From: Maribacter sp. BPC-D8
Lineage (GTDB): Bacteria > Bacteroidota > Bacteroidia > Flavobacteriales > Flavobacteriaceae
NCBI RefSeq assembly: GCF_035207705.1
Contig: NZ_CP128187.1
Location: 558,001 to 622,000 of the forward strand
Reading direction: 5' to 3'
DNA: 64,000 bases
Position 1 is the stretch's first letter. Each line of letters opens with the position of its first letter. The notes below the pieces were generated by a model. That model was not told the origin of the DNA, searched no databases, and saw only the letters and a list, made by a program, of their open reading frames with translations. Made by a program: the position numbers and the translations under genes. Below, one piece after another: positions 44,272-53,875 of this stretch.

Positions 44272-45690
44272 CTATTTGTAACTACGTGGTGCTAAAAAGC
44301 GAGCTGTAGTGGTCTCAATTAATTTATCGTTACTGTAAACACCAATTTTAAGGTCGTTCTTATCACCACTTAAAGCAGATGCATTTATTTCTATAAACAA
44401 GGTGCCTTCTGCCAATGCCTCTGGATCTACATCAAAATTCTCATGACGTACTAGTTTAATTTCTCCTTTAGGTGATATCAGCTTAAAGTGAACATCTTCA
44501 ACCGGTTTAGTGGTTTTGTTCAATAGTTTATAAGTGTATACATTACTAATAATGTTCCCTTCTTTGTGTTCGTACAATTGCCCAGGTAGTCTTAATATAT
44601 TTGCTTCAAGGTCATTTCTCAAGAACATCATGCCTACTAATACTCCAGTTAAAATAACCAGTACAGCGGTATATCCTTTTAAACGAGGTGTAAACTTGAA
44701 TTTCTCTTTCTTGGTAATTTCGTCTTCACTTGCATAACGAATCAAACCTTTAGGTAAATCAACTTTTTCCATGATGGTATCGCATTCATCGATACAAGCA
44801 GTACAGTTAATACATTCTAACTGCGTTCCGTTTCTAATATCGATACCAGTAGGGCAAACATTTACACATTGATTACAGTCAATACAATCACCATTACCTA
44901 ATTCTTGGCGATCTTCATTTTTACGCCATTTTTTTCTACCATTTTCAGCTTCACCTCTTTCATAATCATAGGCAACTACAATCGATTTATTATCAAGAAG
45001 CACCCCTTGCATACGACCGTAAGGGCAGGCAATGATACATACTTGCTCTCTAAACCAAGCGAATATAAAATAGAAAACACCGGTAAAAATTAATAGCGAA
45101 ACCATGGTGCTTACATGCTGTGATGGACCATCGGTAACGTATTGTATTAAACGGTCACTTCCAATAAGGTAGGCGAGAAAGACATTGGCTATAATAAACG
45201 AAATGATGAAAAAGATAATCCACTTTATAACACGTTTACGAATCTTTTCTGCATTCCATTCTTGTCTATCTAATTTTATTTGAGCACCTCGATCACCGTC
45301 GATCCAATATTCTATCCTACGGAAAACCATCTCTAAGAATATAGTTTGCGGACACATCCATCCGCAGAAAATACGTCCGAAGGCTACCGTAAACAGGGCG
45401 ATAAAAACCACCCCAATAATCATAGAGATTACAAAGAGGTGAAAATCTTGTGGGTAAAAAGGAAATCCGAAGATGTTGAAACGTCTTTCCAACACATTGA
45501 ACATCAAGAATTGGTTGCCGTTTATTTTTATAAAAGGAGACGCAATCAAGAAAACAAGAAGAACGTAGCTTACATATTTACGATACTCATAAAGTTTACC
45601 ACTCGGCTTTTTAGGAAAAACCCAAGCTCGTTTTCCATCTTCCTTAATGGTACCGATAGAATCTCTAAAATTATCTTGATCTTGTGACAT
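44272..45690 (-). CDS. ccoG: CcoG cbb3 oxidase accessory ferredoxin-like protein
   Basis: A 472-residue membrane protein with polyferredoxin domains that reduces Cu(II) for CuB assembly. The Cys motif CGWMCPQTIF lies near residue 109. The 4Fe-4S motifs CIDCNQCVNVCP and CINCTACIDECD near 270-300 are complete. A C-terminal Ig-like domain (LLNKTTKPVEDVHFKLISPKG) follows. Standard place after ccoP. Confidence 0.95.
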   Translation of the reverse strand: MSQDQDNFRDSIGTIKEDGKRAWVFPKKPSGKLYEYRKYVSYVLLVFLIASPFIKINGNQFLMFNVLERRFNIFGFPFYPQDFHLFVISMIIGVVFIALFTVAFGRIFCGWMCPQTIFLEMVFRRIEYWIDGDRGAQIKLDRQEWNAEKIRKRVIKWIIFFIISFIIANVFLAYLIGSDRLIQYVTDGPSQHVSTMVSLLIFTGVFYFIFAWFREQVCIIACPYGRMQGVLLDNKSIVVAYDYERGEAENGRKKWRKNEDRQELGNGDCIDCNQCVNVCPTGIDIRNGTQLECINCTACIDECDTIMEKVDLPKGLIRYASEDEITKKEKFKFTPRLKGYTAVLVILTGVLVGMMFLRNDLEANILRLPGQLYEHKEGNIISNVYTYKLLNKTTKPVEDVHFKLISPKGEIKLVRHENFDVDPEALAEGTLFIEINASALSGDKNDLKIGVYSNDKLIETTTARFLAPRSYK

Positions 45691-45739
45691 TTGTATCTCT
45701 CTTTATAGGCTATGAGCGCGCTTTGCACTCTCACTTTAA

Positions 45740-46696
45740 TCAGTTCATAGTAACCGAAGCAGAATCTATCTCTACTGCAGGTACTGTTGCTTCAGCAGGA
45801 GTTTCTTGTGCCGGCGTATTCGGGTCAACCCAAATATCACCTTCAGCAGCTTTCGGGTTGGCAGGTGTAGTACCTTGAAAACTTAATACATAACTAGCTA
45901 CTTGTGCAATTTCTGCAGGCTTCAAGTTCTGTTTCCAAGCGATCATACCTTTACCGTCACGACCACCTTCAGAAATGGTATGGAAAACGTTTTTGATACC
46001 ACCACCAAGAATCCAGTTGTGATCCGTAAGGTTCGGTCCAATACCACCACCACCATCTGCCATATGGCAAGCAACACAGTTACTTTCGAATATACCTTGA
46101 CCAGCACTAATGTCTGATGCATCGGTTAATAATTCAACGGTATTGGCATCAACAAGACCTTTAGCAGTTTTCTTGTATTCTTCAATTTCTAATTGTGCTG
46201 CAGCAACTTCTTGTTCGTATTCTTGATCTTGGGTATAATCATCATACACATGAAAACGTACCATATAAACTATAGCAAAAACTACAGATGCATAAAATAG
46301 GTATACCCACCATGGTGGTAAATTATTATCTAACTCACGAATACCATCATAATTATGGTCAAGTATAATTTCGCCTTCAGCTTCCATAGGTTTACTGCCC
46401 AACATTTTGTCGTACATTTTCTTACCCCATGTCCATTCCCATTTTTCTTCTTTAGTAGCTAAATAGCGCACTTTTGCTTCTTCGTCAAGCGTATTGTAAA
46501 GTACATTTTCAATAGCTTGTACAATAAAGGCAATCGCTATTAATAGTAATAGTATAAGTGCCATAAAGCCAAACATCAAAGTAGGGTAGGCTAGAAAAGC
46601 TGGTTTATCACCGCTATCAATATAAACTTCCATAAGTACAATGACCGCGAAAAAGGCCACTGTTATTCTTAACCACCAGGGTGTATTGTTTTTCAT
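45740..46696 (-). CDS. ccoP: cbb3 oxidase subunit III, monoheme CcoP
   Basis: A 318-residue subunit. Two N-terminal helices, then the FixP_N region with LDHNYDGIRELDNNLPPWWVYLFY near residue 110, another helix, and one cytochrome c domain with CVACH near residue 206 and Met in GKGMIAWKQ. Usual CcoP has two CxxCH motifs; only one is visible here. A Pro/Ala/Glu rich tail ends the protein. It overlaps the CcoQ gene by four bases. Confidence 0.93.
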   Translation of the reverse strand: MKNNTPWWLRITVAFFAVIVLMEVYIDSGDKPAFLAYPTLMFGFMALILLLLIAIAFIVQAIENVLYNTLDEEAKVRYLATKEEKWEWTWGKKMYDKMLGSKPMEAEGEIILDHNYDGIRELDNNLPPWWVYLFYASVVFAIVYMVRFHVYDDYTQDQEYEQEVAAAQLEIEEYKKTAKGLVDANTVELLTDASDISAGQGIFESNCVACHMADGGGGIGPNLTDHNWILGGGIKNVFHTISEGGRDGKGMIAWKQNLKPAEIAQVASYVLSFQGTTPANPKAAEGDIWVDPNTPAQETPAEATVPAVEIDSASVTMN

Positions 46697-46884
46697 AATT
46701 GGTTGTTTAGTTGGTTATCATCTTCTAAAGGCAATTCGCTAACTTCTTTTATGTATGATTTTGAGGCTGTAATTACCCACCAAAATAACAATGTGAAAAA
46801 CACAAAGAAGATAAGTAATGATATCATGGGGTAGGTAGCTACTCCCTCTATAGTTTCCATGTAACCTTTTACAAATTTGAACAT
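46693..46884 (-). CDS. ccoQ: CcoQ-like small subunit of cbb3 oxidase
   Basis: A 63-residue single-helix protein (ISLLIFFVFFTLLFWWVI) with a charged C-terminal tail ELPLEDDNQLNNQL. Position between ccoNO and ccoP and the topology match CcoQ, which stabilises the oxidase. The stop overlaps the ccoP ATG by four bases. Confidence 0.85.
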   Translation of the reverse strand: MFKFVKGYMETIEGVATYPMISLLIFFVFFTLLFWWVITASKSYIKEVSELPLEDDNQLNNQL

Positions 46885-46895
46885 GATTTTTTATT

Positions 46896-49094
46896 TTATT
46901 TATCAGATAATATTTCTCCAGTTTCTTTGACCTTGATGTCAGTACCTAATCGTTGTAGGTAAGCAATTAAGGATACAATTTCACGGTCTCTCATTTCTAT
47001 GAATTCTTCACCATTTTCAGCAGCATACTTTTTATCAGCCTCATAAGAGTTTGCAAAATCAGGATCACTGTATAAGTTCTTCTCGATTTTCTCGGCCTGT
47101 GCATCCATTAAAGCATCTGCATTGGCAATTTCGTCTTCGGTGTAAGGAACACCTAAGGTTACCATAGCTTCCATTTTAGTTTGTATGTTACCTCTGTCAT
47201 GTTTATCACGCACTAACCAAGAGTATGAAGGCATTATAGAACCTGAAGAGGTGCTTTGAGGATCGTACATGTGGTTTAAGTGCCAGTTATCAGAATATTT
47301 ACCACCAATACGTAGTAAATCTGGACCAGTACGCTTACTACCCCAAAGGAATGGGTGATCGTAAACAAATTCACCTGCTTTGGCATATTCACCATAACGT
47401 TCTACCTCACTTCTAAACGGACGAACCATTTGAGAGTGACAACCCACACACCCTTCACGAATGTATAAATCACGACCTTCTAATTCTAAAGGCGTATATG
47501 GTTTTACACTGGTAATAGTAGGTATGTTAGATTTCACCAATATGGTAGGTATGATTTGTATAATACCACCAATAAGGATAGCAACAGTAGCTAAAATGGT
47601 TAATTGAATAGGCTTACGCTCTAACCAAGTATGAAAAGTTTCACCTGCAGTTCTACGTTTAGATACTACAGTAAGTGCAGCAGCTTCTGCCAATTCATCT
47701 TCTATAGTACTACCAGCTTTAATGGTGCGAACTACATTGTAAATCATTACCATAGCACCAACAATATAAAGGCTACCACCAATGGCACGCATCCAATACA
47801 TTGGCATGATTTCGTTTACTGTTTCTAAGAAGTTACCGTAAACTAAAGTTCCGTCAGGGTTAAATTCTTTCCACATTAACGCTTGGGTAAAACCAGCAAC
47901 GTACATTGGTAAAGTGTAAAGAATGATACCTAAAGTACCGATCCAGAAGTGGAAGTTTGCAAGGCTGACAGAGAATAGTTTATTCTTGGTCATTTTTGGT
48001 ACCAACCAATAAATCATACCAAAGGTCAAGAATCCGTTCCAAGCTAATGCACCTACGTGAACGTGAGCAATAATCCAGTCACTAAAGTGAGCAATTGCAT
48101 TTACATTTTTAAGAGAAAGTAAAGGTCCTTCGAAAGTTGCCATACCATAACCGGTAATTGCAACCACCATAAATTTTAAAACAGGATCGGTACGAACTTT
48201 ATCCCAAGCACCACGAAGTGTTAAAAGTCCGTTGATCATACCACCCCAAGATGGAGCTAGTAACATAATAGAGAAGGCTACCCCTAAATTCTGTGCCCAA
48301 TCTGGCAAAGCAGAATATAATAAGTGGTGCGGACCTGCCCAGATATATATGAAAATCAATGACCAGAAGTGAACGATAGATAGTCTGTATGAGTATACAG
48401 GTCTGTTTGCTGCTTTAGGTACAAAATAGTACATAAGACCTAAGAACGGAGTAGTCAAGAAAAATGCAACAGCATTATGACCGTACCACCATTGTACCAA
48501 TGCATCTTGTACACCGGCATAAACGGAGTAACTTTTAAAAGCACTAACAGGTAATTCTAAACTATTGAAAATATGAAGTACTGCAACCGTAACAAAAGTT
48601 GCCAGATAAAACCAGATAGCTACGTAAAGGTGACGTTGTCTTCTTTTTATCATGGTACCAATAAGGTTTGCACCAAATGCCACCCAAACAACAGCAATGG
48701 CTAAATCTATAGGCCATTCAAGTTCAGCGTATTCTTTAGAGCTCGAATAACCAAGGGGTAACGTAATAGCTGCGGCAACAATAATTGCCTGCCAACCCCA
48801 AAAGTTAAACTTACTTAAAAAGTCACTGTACATACGCGCCTTTAATAGACGTTGGGTAGAGTAGTAGACCCCTGCATAAATTGCATTTCCTACAAATGCA
48901 AAAATTACCGCGTTGGTGTGCAACGGGCGTAAGCGACCAAAACTTAACCATGATATTCCATCGGTTACGTTAGGGAATATGAACATAAAGGCTAATAATA
49001 ACCCTACAGACATACCCACTATACCCCAGAACATGGTTGCATAAAGGAAATTTTTCACGATTTTGTTATCGTAATAAAACTGCTGTACTTCCAT
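46896..49094 (-). CDS. ccoNO: cbb3 oxidase fused subunits I and II (CcoN-CcoO)
   Basis: A 732-residue fusion. The N-terminal part (about 1-480) is CcoN with twelve helices, heme ligands in RLRPLHTNAVIFAFVG and the CuB/heme region WWYGHNAVAFFLT, GPHHLLYSALPDW and HVHVGALAWNG. The C-terminal part is CcoO with one helix and a heme c site CVGCHSQMVRPF near residue 535. The fusion is common in Bacteroidota. It is the catalytic core of the high-affinity oxidase. Confidence 0.96.
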   Translation of the reverse strand: MEVQQFYYDNKIVKNFLYATMFWGIVGMSVGLLLAFMFIFPNVTDGISWLSFGRLRPLHTNAVIFAFVGNAIYAGVYYSTQRLLKARMYSDFLSKFNFWGWQAIIVAAAITLPLGYSSSKEYAELEWPIDLAIAVVWVAFGANLIGTMIKRRQRHLYVAIWFYLATFVTVAVLHIFNSLELPVSAFKSYSVYAGVQDALVQWWYGHNAVAFFLTTPFLGLMYYFVPKAANRPVYSYRLSIVHFWSLIFIYIWAGPHHLLYSALPDWAQNLGVAFSIMLLAPSWGGMINGLLTLRGAWDKVRTDPVLKFMVVAITGYGMATFEGPLLSLKNVNAIAHFSDWIIAHVHVGALAWNGFLTFGMIYWLVPKMTKNKLFSVSLANFHFWIGTLGIILYTLPMYVAGFTQALMWKEFNPDGTLVYGNFLETVNEIMPMYWMRAIGGSLYIVGAMVMIYNVVRTIKAGSTIEDELAEAAALTVVSKRRTAGETFHTWLERKPIQLTILATVAILIGGIIQIIPTILVKSNIPTITSVKPYTPLELEGRDLYIREGCVGCHSQMVRPFRSEVERYGEYAKAGEFVYDHPFLWGSKRTGPDLLRIGGKYSDNWHLNHMYDPQSTSSGSIMPSYSWLVRDKHDRGNIQTKMEAMVTLGVPYTEDEIANADALMDAQAEKIEKNLYSDPDFANSYEADKKYAAENGEEFIEMRDREIVSLIAYLQRLGTDIKVKETGEILSDK

Positions 49095-49096
49095 AA

Positions 49097-49306
49097 TTAT
49101 ACTTGTTTATTTAGTTGGATTTTCTCTTGTTTAAAATCTTTGATGTCGGTCTTTTTTGGTTTGACCAATTCATCTTCAAAAAGCATTCGAACGGAAGGAG
49201 TGTATGAATCTTCGTATTGCCCCTGTTTGACAGATACAATAAAAGCGACAAAAAAGATAATTGCCACTACAAGGCTTATCGCCAATAAAATATATATAAC
49301 ACTCAT
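49097..49306 (-). CDS. ccoS: CcoS cbb3 assembly protein
   Basis: A 69-residue protein with one helix (VIYILLAISLVVAIIFFVAFI) and the CcoS tail KQGQYEDSYTPSVRMLFED. It is needed for cofactor insertion into cbb3. The stop lies two bases before ccoNO. First gene of the operon, preceded by an FNR-type operator. Confidence 0.92.
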   Translation of the reverse strand: MSVIYILLAISLVVAIIFFVAFIVSVKQGQYEDSYTPSVRMLFEDELVKPKKTDIKDFKQEKIQLNKQV

Positions 49307-49325
49307 ACCTACCTGAATTATTTGG

Positions 49326-49369
49326 TAAAAATAAGTGGGTTGTAAACCTTAGAAAATGACAAATGTCAT
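49326..49369 (-). promoter_or_regulatory. FNR-type operator and -7 box of the cbb3 operon
   Basis: ATGAC-AAAT-GTCAT at 49356-49369, 22 nt, then TATTTTTA on the minus strand (49333-49326). Confidence 0.85.
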
Positions 49370-49588
49370 ACTTTAAAATTTTTCTTAAAAAACTTAATTA
49401 GTATAGCGGGTGTGGTATTCAATAGATGATTATAATATGTTGTAAACAAGTATGTTATAAAAATTAAGGGATAGATAATCTAGATTCGGTTATGTTAAAA
49501 TGTACGAATGAGATTTTTGCAAGAATATGATTATACTCCAATGTGTAATTTAATATCAAATAGTAGTTTTAAGAGGGTAGCGCTCTAA

Positions 49589-51985
49589 TTATGGAAGTTT
49601 TCTGCCAATAAGGTTCGTCATTACCGTTGTAAAAATAACAATACTAATAGAGCTTAAGGGCATTAGAATTGCAGCGATAACAGGCTCTAGCTGCCCTGTA
49701 ATGGCAAAATAAAGTCCTATACAATTATAGAGTAGCGATAACATAAAGCTCATTTTAATAATGCGCATCGCCTTTTTAGATGCGAGAATATAGCTGTACA
49801 ATTGTTGAAATTTAGAAGCATCTAAGATGGCATCACAAGCAGGGGAGAAGACATTGATATTTTCAGATATAGCAATACCTACATTACTTTGTGCAAGCGC
49901 ACCGGCATCATTTAATCCGTCGCCTACCATCAACACTTTCTTACCTTGATCTTGTAGCGATTTTATGAACTCTAGCTTTGTTTCCGGTTTCTGATTGAAG
50001 TACAGCGGAGTCAGTTTTGGCAATAACCCCTGTAATCGCTCTTTTTCTCCTTCATTATCACCAGAAAGTATCGCCAAACTTAGCGTTTCAGACATTTCTT
50101 TGAAAACAGATGAGAGTCCGTCACGATATTGATTTTGAAAAACATATCTGCCTTTGTAAGCATTATTTGAGCTGATATAAATAGAAGTGTCAAGCAAATT
50201 CTCTGAGGTGCCTTTGCCTACAAAATTGGCAGAACCAATCTTCATATTTATATCGTCTTTAGAACTTTCTAGTCCTTTACCAACATGCTCTTCGTACTCA
50301 TCTAAGGTAATGATATTCTGTTCTTTAAGTAGATCATATAAAGATCTGCTTAAAGGGTGATTAGAAGCTCTAATCGTATTCTTGAGTATCGATTCTTCAT
50401 CGGGAGTTAAAGGCATACCTTCGTAATGTGCCGTGCTTTTTTGCGTAGTTGTAATGGTGCCGGTTTTATCAAAAATAGCAGTATCTATTTTTGCTAAGCG
50501 CTCGATGGTTTGCGTGTCTTTAATATAGAATTTCTTCTTGCCAAAAATACGTAGCATATTGCCTAGGGTAAATGGTGAAGCTAATGCTATGGCACACGGA
50601 CAAGCGATAATCAATACCGCCGTAAAAACATTCATGGCTTTAGATGGGTCGTAGAACAACCAAAAAGCAGTAGCAGCAAATGCAATAGAAAGTACGGCAA
50701 TGGTAAAGCGTTTGCCGATACTATCGGTAAGGTTTTGAAAGGCGGTTACTTTGTCTGTCTTAAAAATGGAATTTCCCCACAGTTGTGTCAAATAACTCTG
50801 CGATACCGATTTTAAGGCAATCATTTCAATGACACCGTTGAGTTGCTTTCCGCCGGCAAAAACCTGTTCACCGATATTTTTAGAAACGGGTTCAGATTCC
50901 CCCGAAACAAAACTGTAGTCAATTTGTGCATTTCCGTAAACGAGAGTACCATCTACAGGGATCATTTCTTCGTTACGGATCAATATACGATCTCCTTTTT
51001 CAATTTCTTGAACAGGCACGGTTTCTTCTTTACCTTTTAAGTTCAGTTTGGTGATGGCAATAGGGAAGTATGATTTGTAATCGCGCTCAAACGATAAAAA
51101 GCTATATGTTCTTTGTTGAAAGAATTTACCTAGTAATAGAAAAAATACGAGTCCGGTAAGAGAATCGAAAAATCCGCTACCTAAATCAAAGGCAATATCA
51201 TAGGTACTTCTTAAAAATAAAACAAGAATACCAAGCGCAATGGGTACATCAATATTTAAAAGTTTAGCTCTTAGTCCTTTAAATGCAGATACAAAATAAT
51301 CCCATCCAGCATAAAAAACTACAGGTAAAGCGAAGATGAACATCATCCATCGAAATAAGCCTTGATATTGGTTAAGCCAATATTCACCACCAGAAGCTGC
51401 ACTAGAACCTAAATCGAAATAATCAGGAAAAGAAAGAAACATTACATTACCGAATGCAAAACCGGCAACACCTAATTTGTAAATAAGCGTTTTATCAGAA
51501 ACCTTCTTCTTGCCTTCAAAATCTTCTAAAGAAATATAAGGTTCATATCCTATTTTAGCTAGAAGTAAGACGAGCTCTTTTAAGCTGAAATCCTCTTGTT
51601 TGTAGGTAATACGAATTGTTTTCTTGGGGAAATCTACTTGAGAATTCGTAACGTTCTTATTGAGCTTGTTCAAATTCTCTAGAATCCAAATACAAGAACT
51701 ACAATGAATAGTAGGTATATATAGGTTGATGATCTGAATGTTACCATCATTAAATTCTGTTAGTTTCGCTATGATTTCTTCGTTATCGAGAAAATCATAT
51801 TTACCTTCTATAGCTTTGGGTGTAGTACCTGCCGCGGCTTGTAAATCATAATAATGAGACAAATCGTTTGTTGAGAATATTTCATAAACGGTTTTACAAC
51901 CGGCACAACAAAATGATTTTTCATCAAATGTTATAAGTTGCCTATCACAAGGGTCACCACAATGAAAACAATTAGTTGCCTGCAT
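49589..51985 (-). CDS. ccoI: CcoI-type copper P-type ATPase
   Basis: A 798-residue copper-exporting ATPase supplying copper for cbb3 assembly. N-terminal CFHCGDPCD and FCCAGCKTVYEIF are the family's metal-binding motif, then an HMA-like domain with CSSCIWIL; eight helices with CPCAIALASP; phosphorylation site DKTGTITT; and GDGLNDAGALAQS hinge. Divergent from the FNR-like regulator, sharing one operator with it. Its product serves the cbb3 oxidase and possibly CuA of NosZ. Confidence 0.94.
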   Translation of the reverse strand: MQATNCFHCGDPCDRQLITFDEKSFCCAGCKTVYEIFSTNDLSHYYDLQAAAGTTPKAIEGKYDFLDNEEIIAKLTEFNDGNIQIINLYIPTIHCSSCIWILENLNKLNKNVTNSQVDFPKKTIRITYKQEDFSLKELVLLLAKIGYEPYISLEDFEGKKKVSDKTLIYKLGVAGFAFGNVMFLSFPDYFDLGSSAASGGEYWLNQYQGLFRWMMFIFALPVVFYAGWDYFVSAFKGLRAKLLNIDVPIALGILVLFLRSTYDIAFDLGSGFFDSLTGLVFFLLLGKFFQQRTYSFLSFERDYKSYFPIAITKLNLKGKEETVPVQEIEKGDRILIRNEEMIPVDGTLVYGNAQIDYSFVSGESEPVSKNIGEQVFAGGKQLNGVIEMIALKSVSQSYLTQLWGNSIFKTDKVTAFQNLTDSIGKRFTIAVLSIAFAATAFWLFYDPSKAMNVFTAVLIIACPCAIALASPFTLGNMLRIFGKKKFYIKDTQTIERLAKIDTAIFDKTGTITTTQKSTAHYEGMPLTPDEESILKNTIRASNHPLSRSLYDLLKEQNIITLDEYEEHVGKGLESSKDDINMKIGSANFVGKGTSENLLDTSIYISSNNAYKGRYVFQNQYRDGLSSVFKEMSETLSLAILSGDNEGEKERLQGLLPKLTPLYFNQKPETKLEFIKSLQDQGKKVLMVGDGLNDAGALAQSNVGIAISENINVFSPACDAILDASKFQQLYSYILASKKAMRIIKMSFMLSLLYNCIGLYFAITGQLEPVIAAILMPLSSISIVIFTTVMTNLIGRKLP

Positions 51986-52007
51986 AAATATTAAAGAATA
52001 ATAAGTA

Positions 52008-52081
52008 CAAAGGTGAAAATGATACAGTTTCTAAAACATGATAATTGTCAGTTACTACAATTATAAGCTTGTTTAATTTTG
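52008..52081. promoter_or_regulatory. Divergent promoter pair sharing one FNR-type operator (ccoI / fnr-like)
   Basis: ATGAT-AATT-GTCAG at 52038-52051. To the right, 22 nt then TAATTTTG (52074-52081). To the left on the minus strand, 22 nt then CACCTTTG (52015-52008), which misses the first consensus base. Confidence 0.75.
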
Positions 52082-52103
52082 CTTAAGATTAATTTATTAA
52101 GCT

Positions 52104-52793
52104 ATGGAATTTAGATGTGAAAATTGCATTATACGACAGTTTAATTCACTCCGTGCATTGAGCAAAGACGAATTAAAAAAAGTGGCAGACTCTAAAACCT
52201 CTAAGAAGATTAAAAAAGGAGAGGCATTATTTATAGAGGGGCAAAAGCTTGATGGTGTATTTTGTGTACGAGATGGCGTTTCTAAATTATCTAAATTAAG
52301 TAGCAATGGTAAAGAGCAAATTGTAAAATTGACCAATAGAGGCGAAATTATGGGGCAACGCTCAGTAATCGCTGAAGATTTTACCAATTTAAGTGCTACT
52401 GCCATTAGTGATATGGAAGTGTGTTTTATACCCAAAGAGGTCATATCAAATACCTTAAATACTAATCCCTATTTTTCTTTAGAAGTATTGCGACATATGG
52501 CGCATGATTTAAAAGAGGCAGATGATGTCATCGTAAATATGTCTCAAAAAACAGTGAAACAGCGTTTGGCTGAGGCATTTGTGTATTTGAAGAAAAACTA
52601 TGGTGAAGATGAAAACGGATTTCTATTATTGACATTAAGTAGAGATGATTATGCAAATATTGTCGGTGCGGCAACGGAGTCTCTAATTCGTATGATTTCT
52701 GAGTTTAAGAAAAAAGGACTGATAAAGACAGAAGGTAAAAAAATTGGGATTGTAGAGGAGGAGATGTTGCAAGAATTAGCTGACGGATTTTAA
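52104..52793 (+). CDS. FNR-like Crp/Fnr-family regulator, candidate controller of the TGA-N6-TCA regulon
   Basis: A 229-residue regulator with an N-terminal Cys pair (CENC, Cys 5 and 8), Cys 54 and Cys 107 in the sensor domain, so an oxygen-labile iron-sulfur cluster is possible, although spacing differs from E. coli FNR. The recognition helix GAATESLIRMISEF keeps Glu 192 and Arg 196, the residues that in FNR contact the TGA core. The operators near it are TGA-N6-TCA. One such operator lies upstream of its own gene and of ccoI, suggesting autoregulation. Confidence 0.87.
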   Translation: MEFRCENCIIRQFNSLRALSKDELKKVADSKTSKKIKKGEALFIEGQKLDGVFCVRDGVSKLSKLSSNGKEQIVKLTNRGEIMGQRSVIAEDFTNLSATAISDMEVCFIPKEVISNTLNTNPYFSLEVLRHMAHDLKEADDVIVNMSQKTVKQRLAEAFVYLKKNYGEDENGFLLLTLSRDDYANIVGAATESLIRMISEFKKKGLIKTEGKKIGIVEEEMLQELADGF

Positions 52794-52806
52794 ATTTTTT
52801 AGTATT

Positions 52807-52850
52807 CTGATAAATGTCATAGTTTCAATTCTGTAGGGAAACTACATTTA
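52807..52850 (+). promoter_or_regulatory. FNR-type operator and -7 box of the second usp gene
   Basis: CTGAT-AAAT-GTCAT at 52807-52820, 22 nt, then TACATTTA (52843-52850). Confidence 0.8.
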
Positions 52851-52873
52851 TCATCAAATGATGTTTCTCATTT

Positions 52874-53746
52874 ATGAAAAATATATTAATACCGACCGAT
52901 TTTTCACTAGCTGCATGGAATGCTACACAGTATGCCTTGCAATTATTCGCAGAATCTGAATGTGTATTCCATTTTTTAAATGCCTACACTCCAGAATTAC
53001 ATAGTAACCGCTTAATGGCGGGTAGAGTTACAGACGCCGCTAAAGATTATTCTGCACAAGCAACTTCAGAGAAAGGATTGAAAAAGACCCTTCAGCGCAT
53101 CAAAAAACAGTATCATAATCCGCTTCATAAGTATAAAACGATATCTAGCTTCTCAATGCTAATAGATGAGGTAAAAGAAGTCGTCGAAAAACAACACATC
53201 GATTTTGTAATAATGAGTGCCAGCGGTGGTGCAGATGATGAATCTATTTTCTTGGGAAGAAATACGGTAAGAATATTAAATCATATCGATGCATGTCCGG
53301 TAATGGTTATACCGCCAAGGGCAGTTTTTGAAAACTTACATTCCATTTCTGTCGTATCAGAATTCAGCCATTTATTTAAGAGTGATGAATTAAACCCAGT
53401 AGTAGAATTAGCGCGATATTTTAATAGTACAGTGCAAATTGCAAGTATGCAAAATGCTACGCCACAAATTACAGAATTACAACAGATAAATCATGAGATT
53501 ATAGCTGAAAAACTAGGATCTATTTATCATAATTTCTACAAATTAGATACCGAAAGTTCCTTAACAACCACTTTAAAAAGGTATGTTGATCAAACTAATT
53601 GCCAGTTACTTGTTATGTCTAACAATGCAAATAGCTATTTAAGAAACTTGTGCAATGATTATATTGTTGGTAAATCGATTTTCTGCTGCCATGTGCCAAT
53701 GTTATCATTACAATTAATTGAAAATAACATCAGTATCAGTCATTAA
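52874..53746 (+). CDS. Universal stress protein family
   Basis: A 290-residue cytosolic protein with two UspA-like halves. The first has NILIPTDFSLAAWNATQYAL and MSASGGADDESIFLGRNTVRIL; the second is more diverged (SISVVSEFSHLFKSDEL) and lacks a clear glycine-rich nucleotide loop. An FNR-type operator precedes it. Divergence of the second half suggests it no longer binds ATP there. Confidence 0.85.
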   Translation: MKNILIPTDFSLAAWNATQYALQLFAESECVFHFLNAYTPELHSNRLMAGRVTDAAKDYSAQATSEKGLKKTLQRIKKQYHNPLHKYKTISSFSMLIDEVKEVVEKQHIDFVIMSASGGADDESIFLGRNTVRILNHIDACPVMVIPPRAVFENLHSISVVSEFSHLFKSDELNPVVELARYFNSTVQIASMQNATPQITELQQINHEIIAEKLGSIYHNFYKLDTESSLTTTLKRYVDQTNCQLLVMSNNANSYLRNLCNDYIVGKSIFCCHVPMLSLQLIENNISISH

Positions 53747-53875
53747 GATCTTCCTTCAGAAAATTGTTTATTGAGGTTTAATTACAAAATTTTAGGCATT
53801 ACTTAATGTTTTGGTGAATGCTATCGATTAATTCTAAATATCTTTAGAGCCAAATAACCATAATACAACCAAAAA

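Noticed and set aside
42717..45878. Several plus-strand frames inside the cbb3 operon
   Set aside because: All lie opposite well-supported cco genes and show no recognisable motif.
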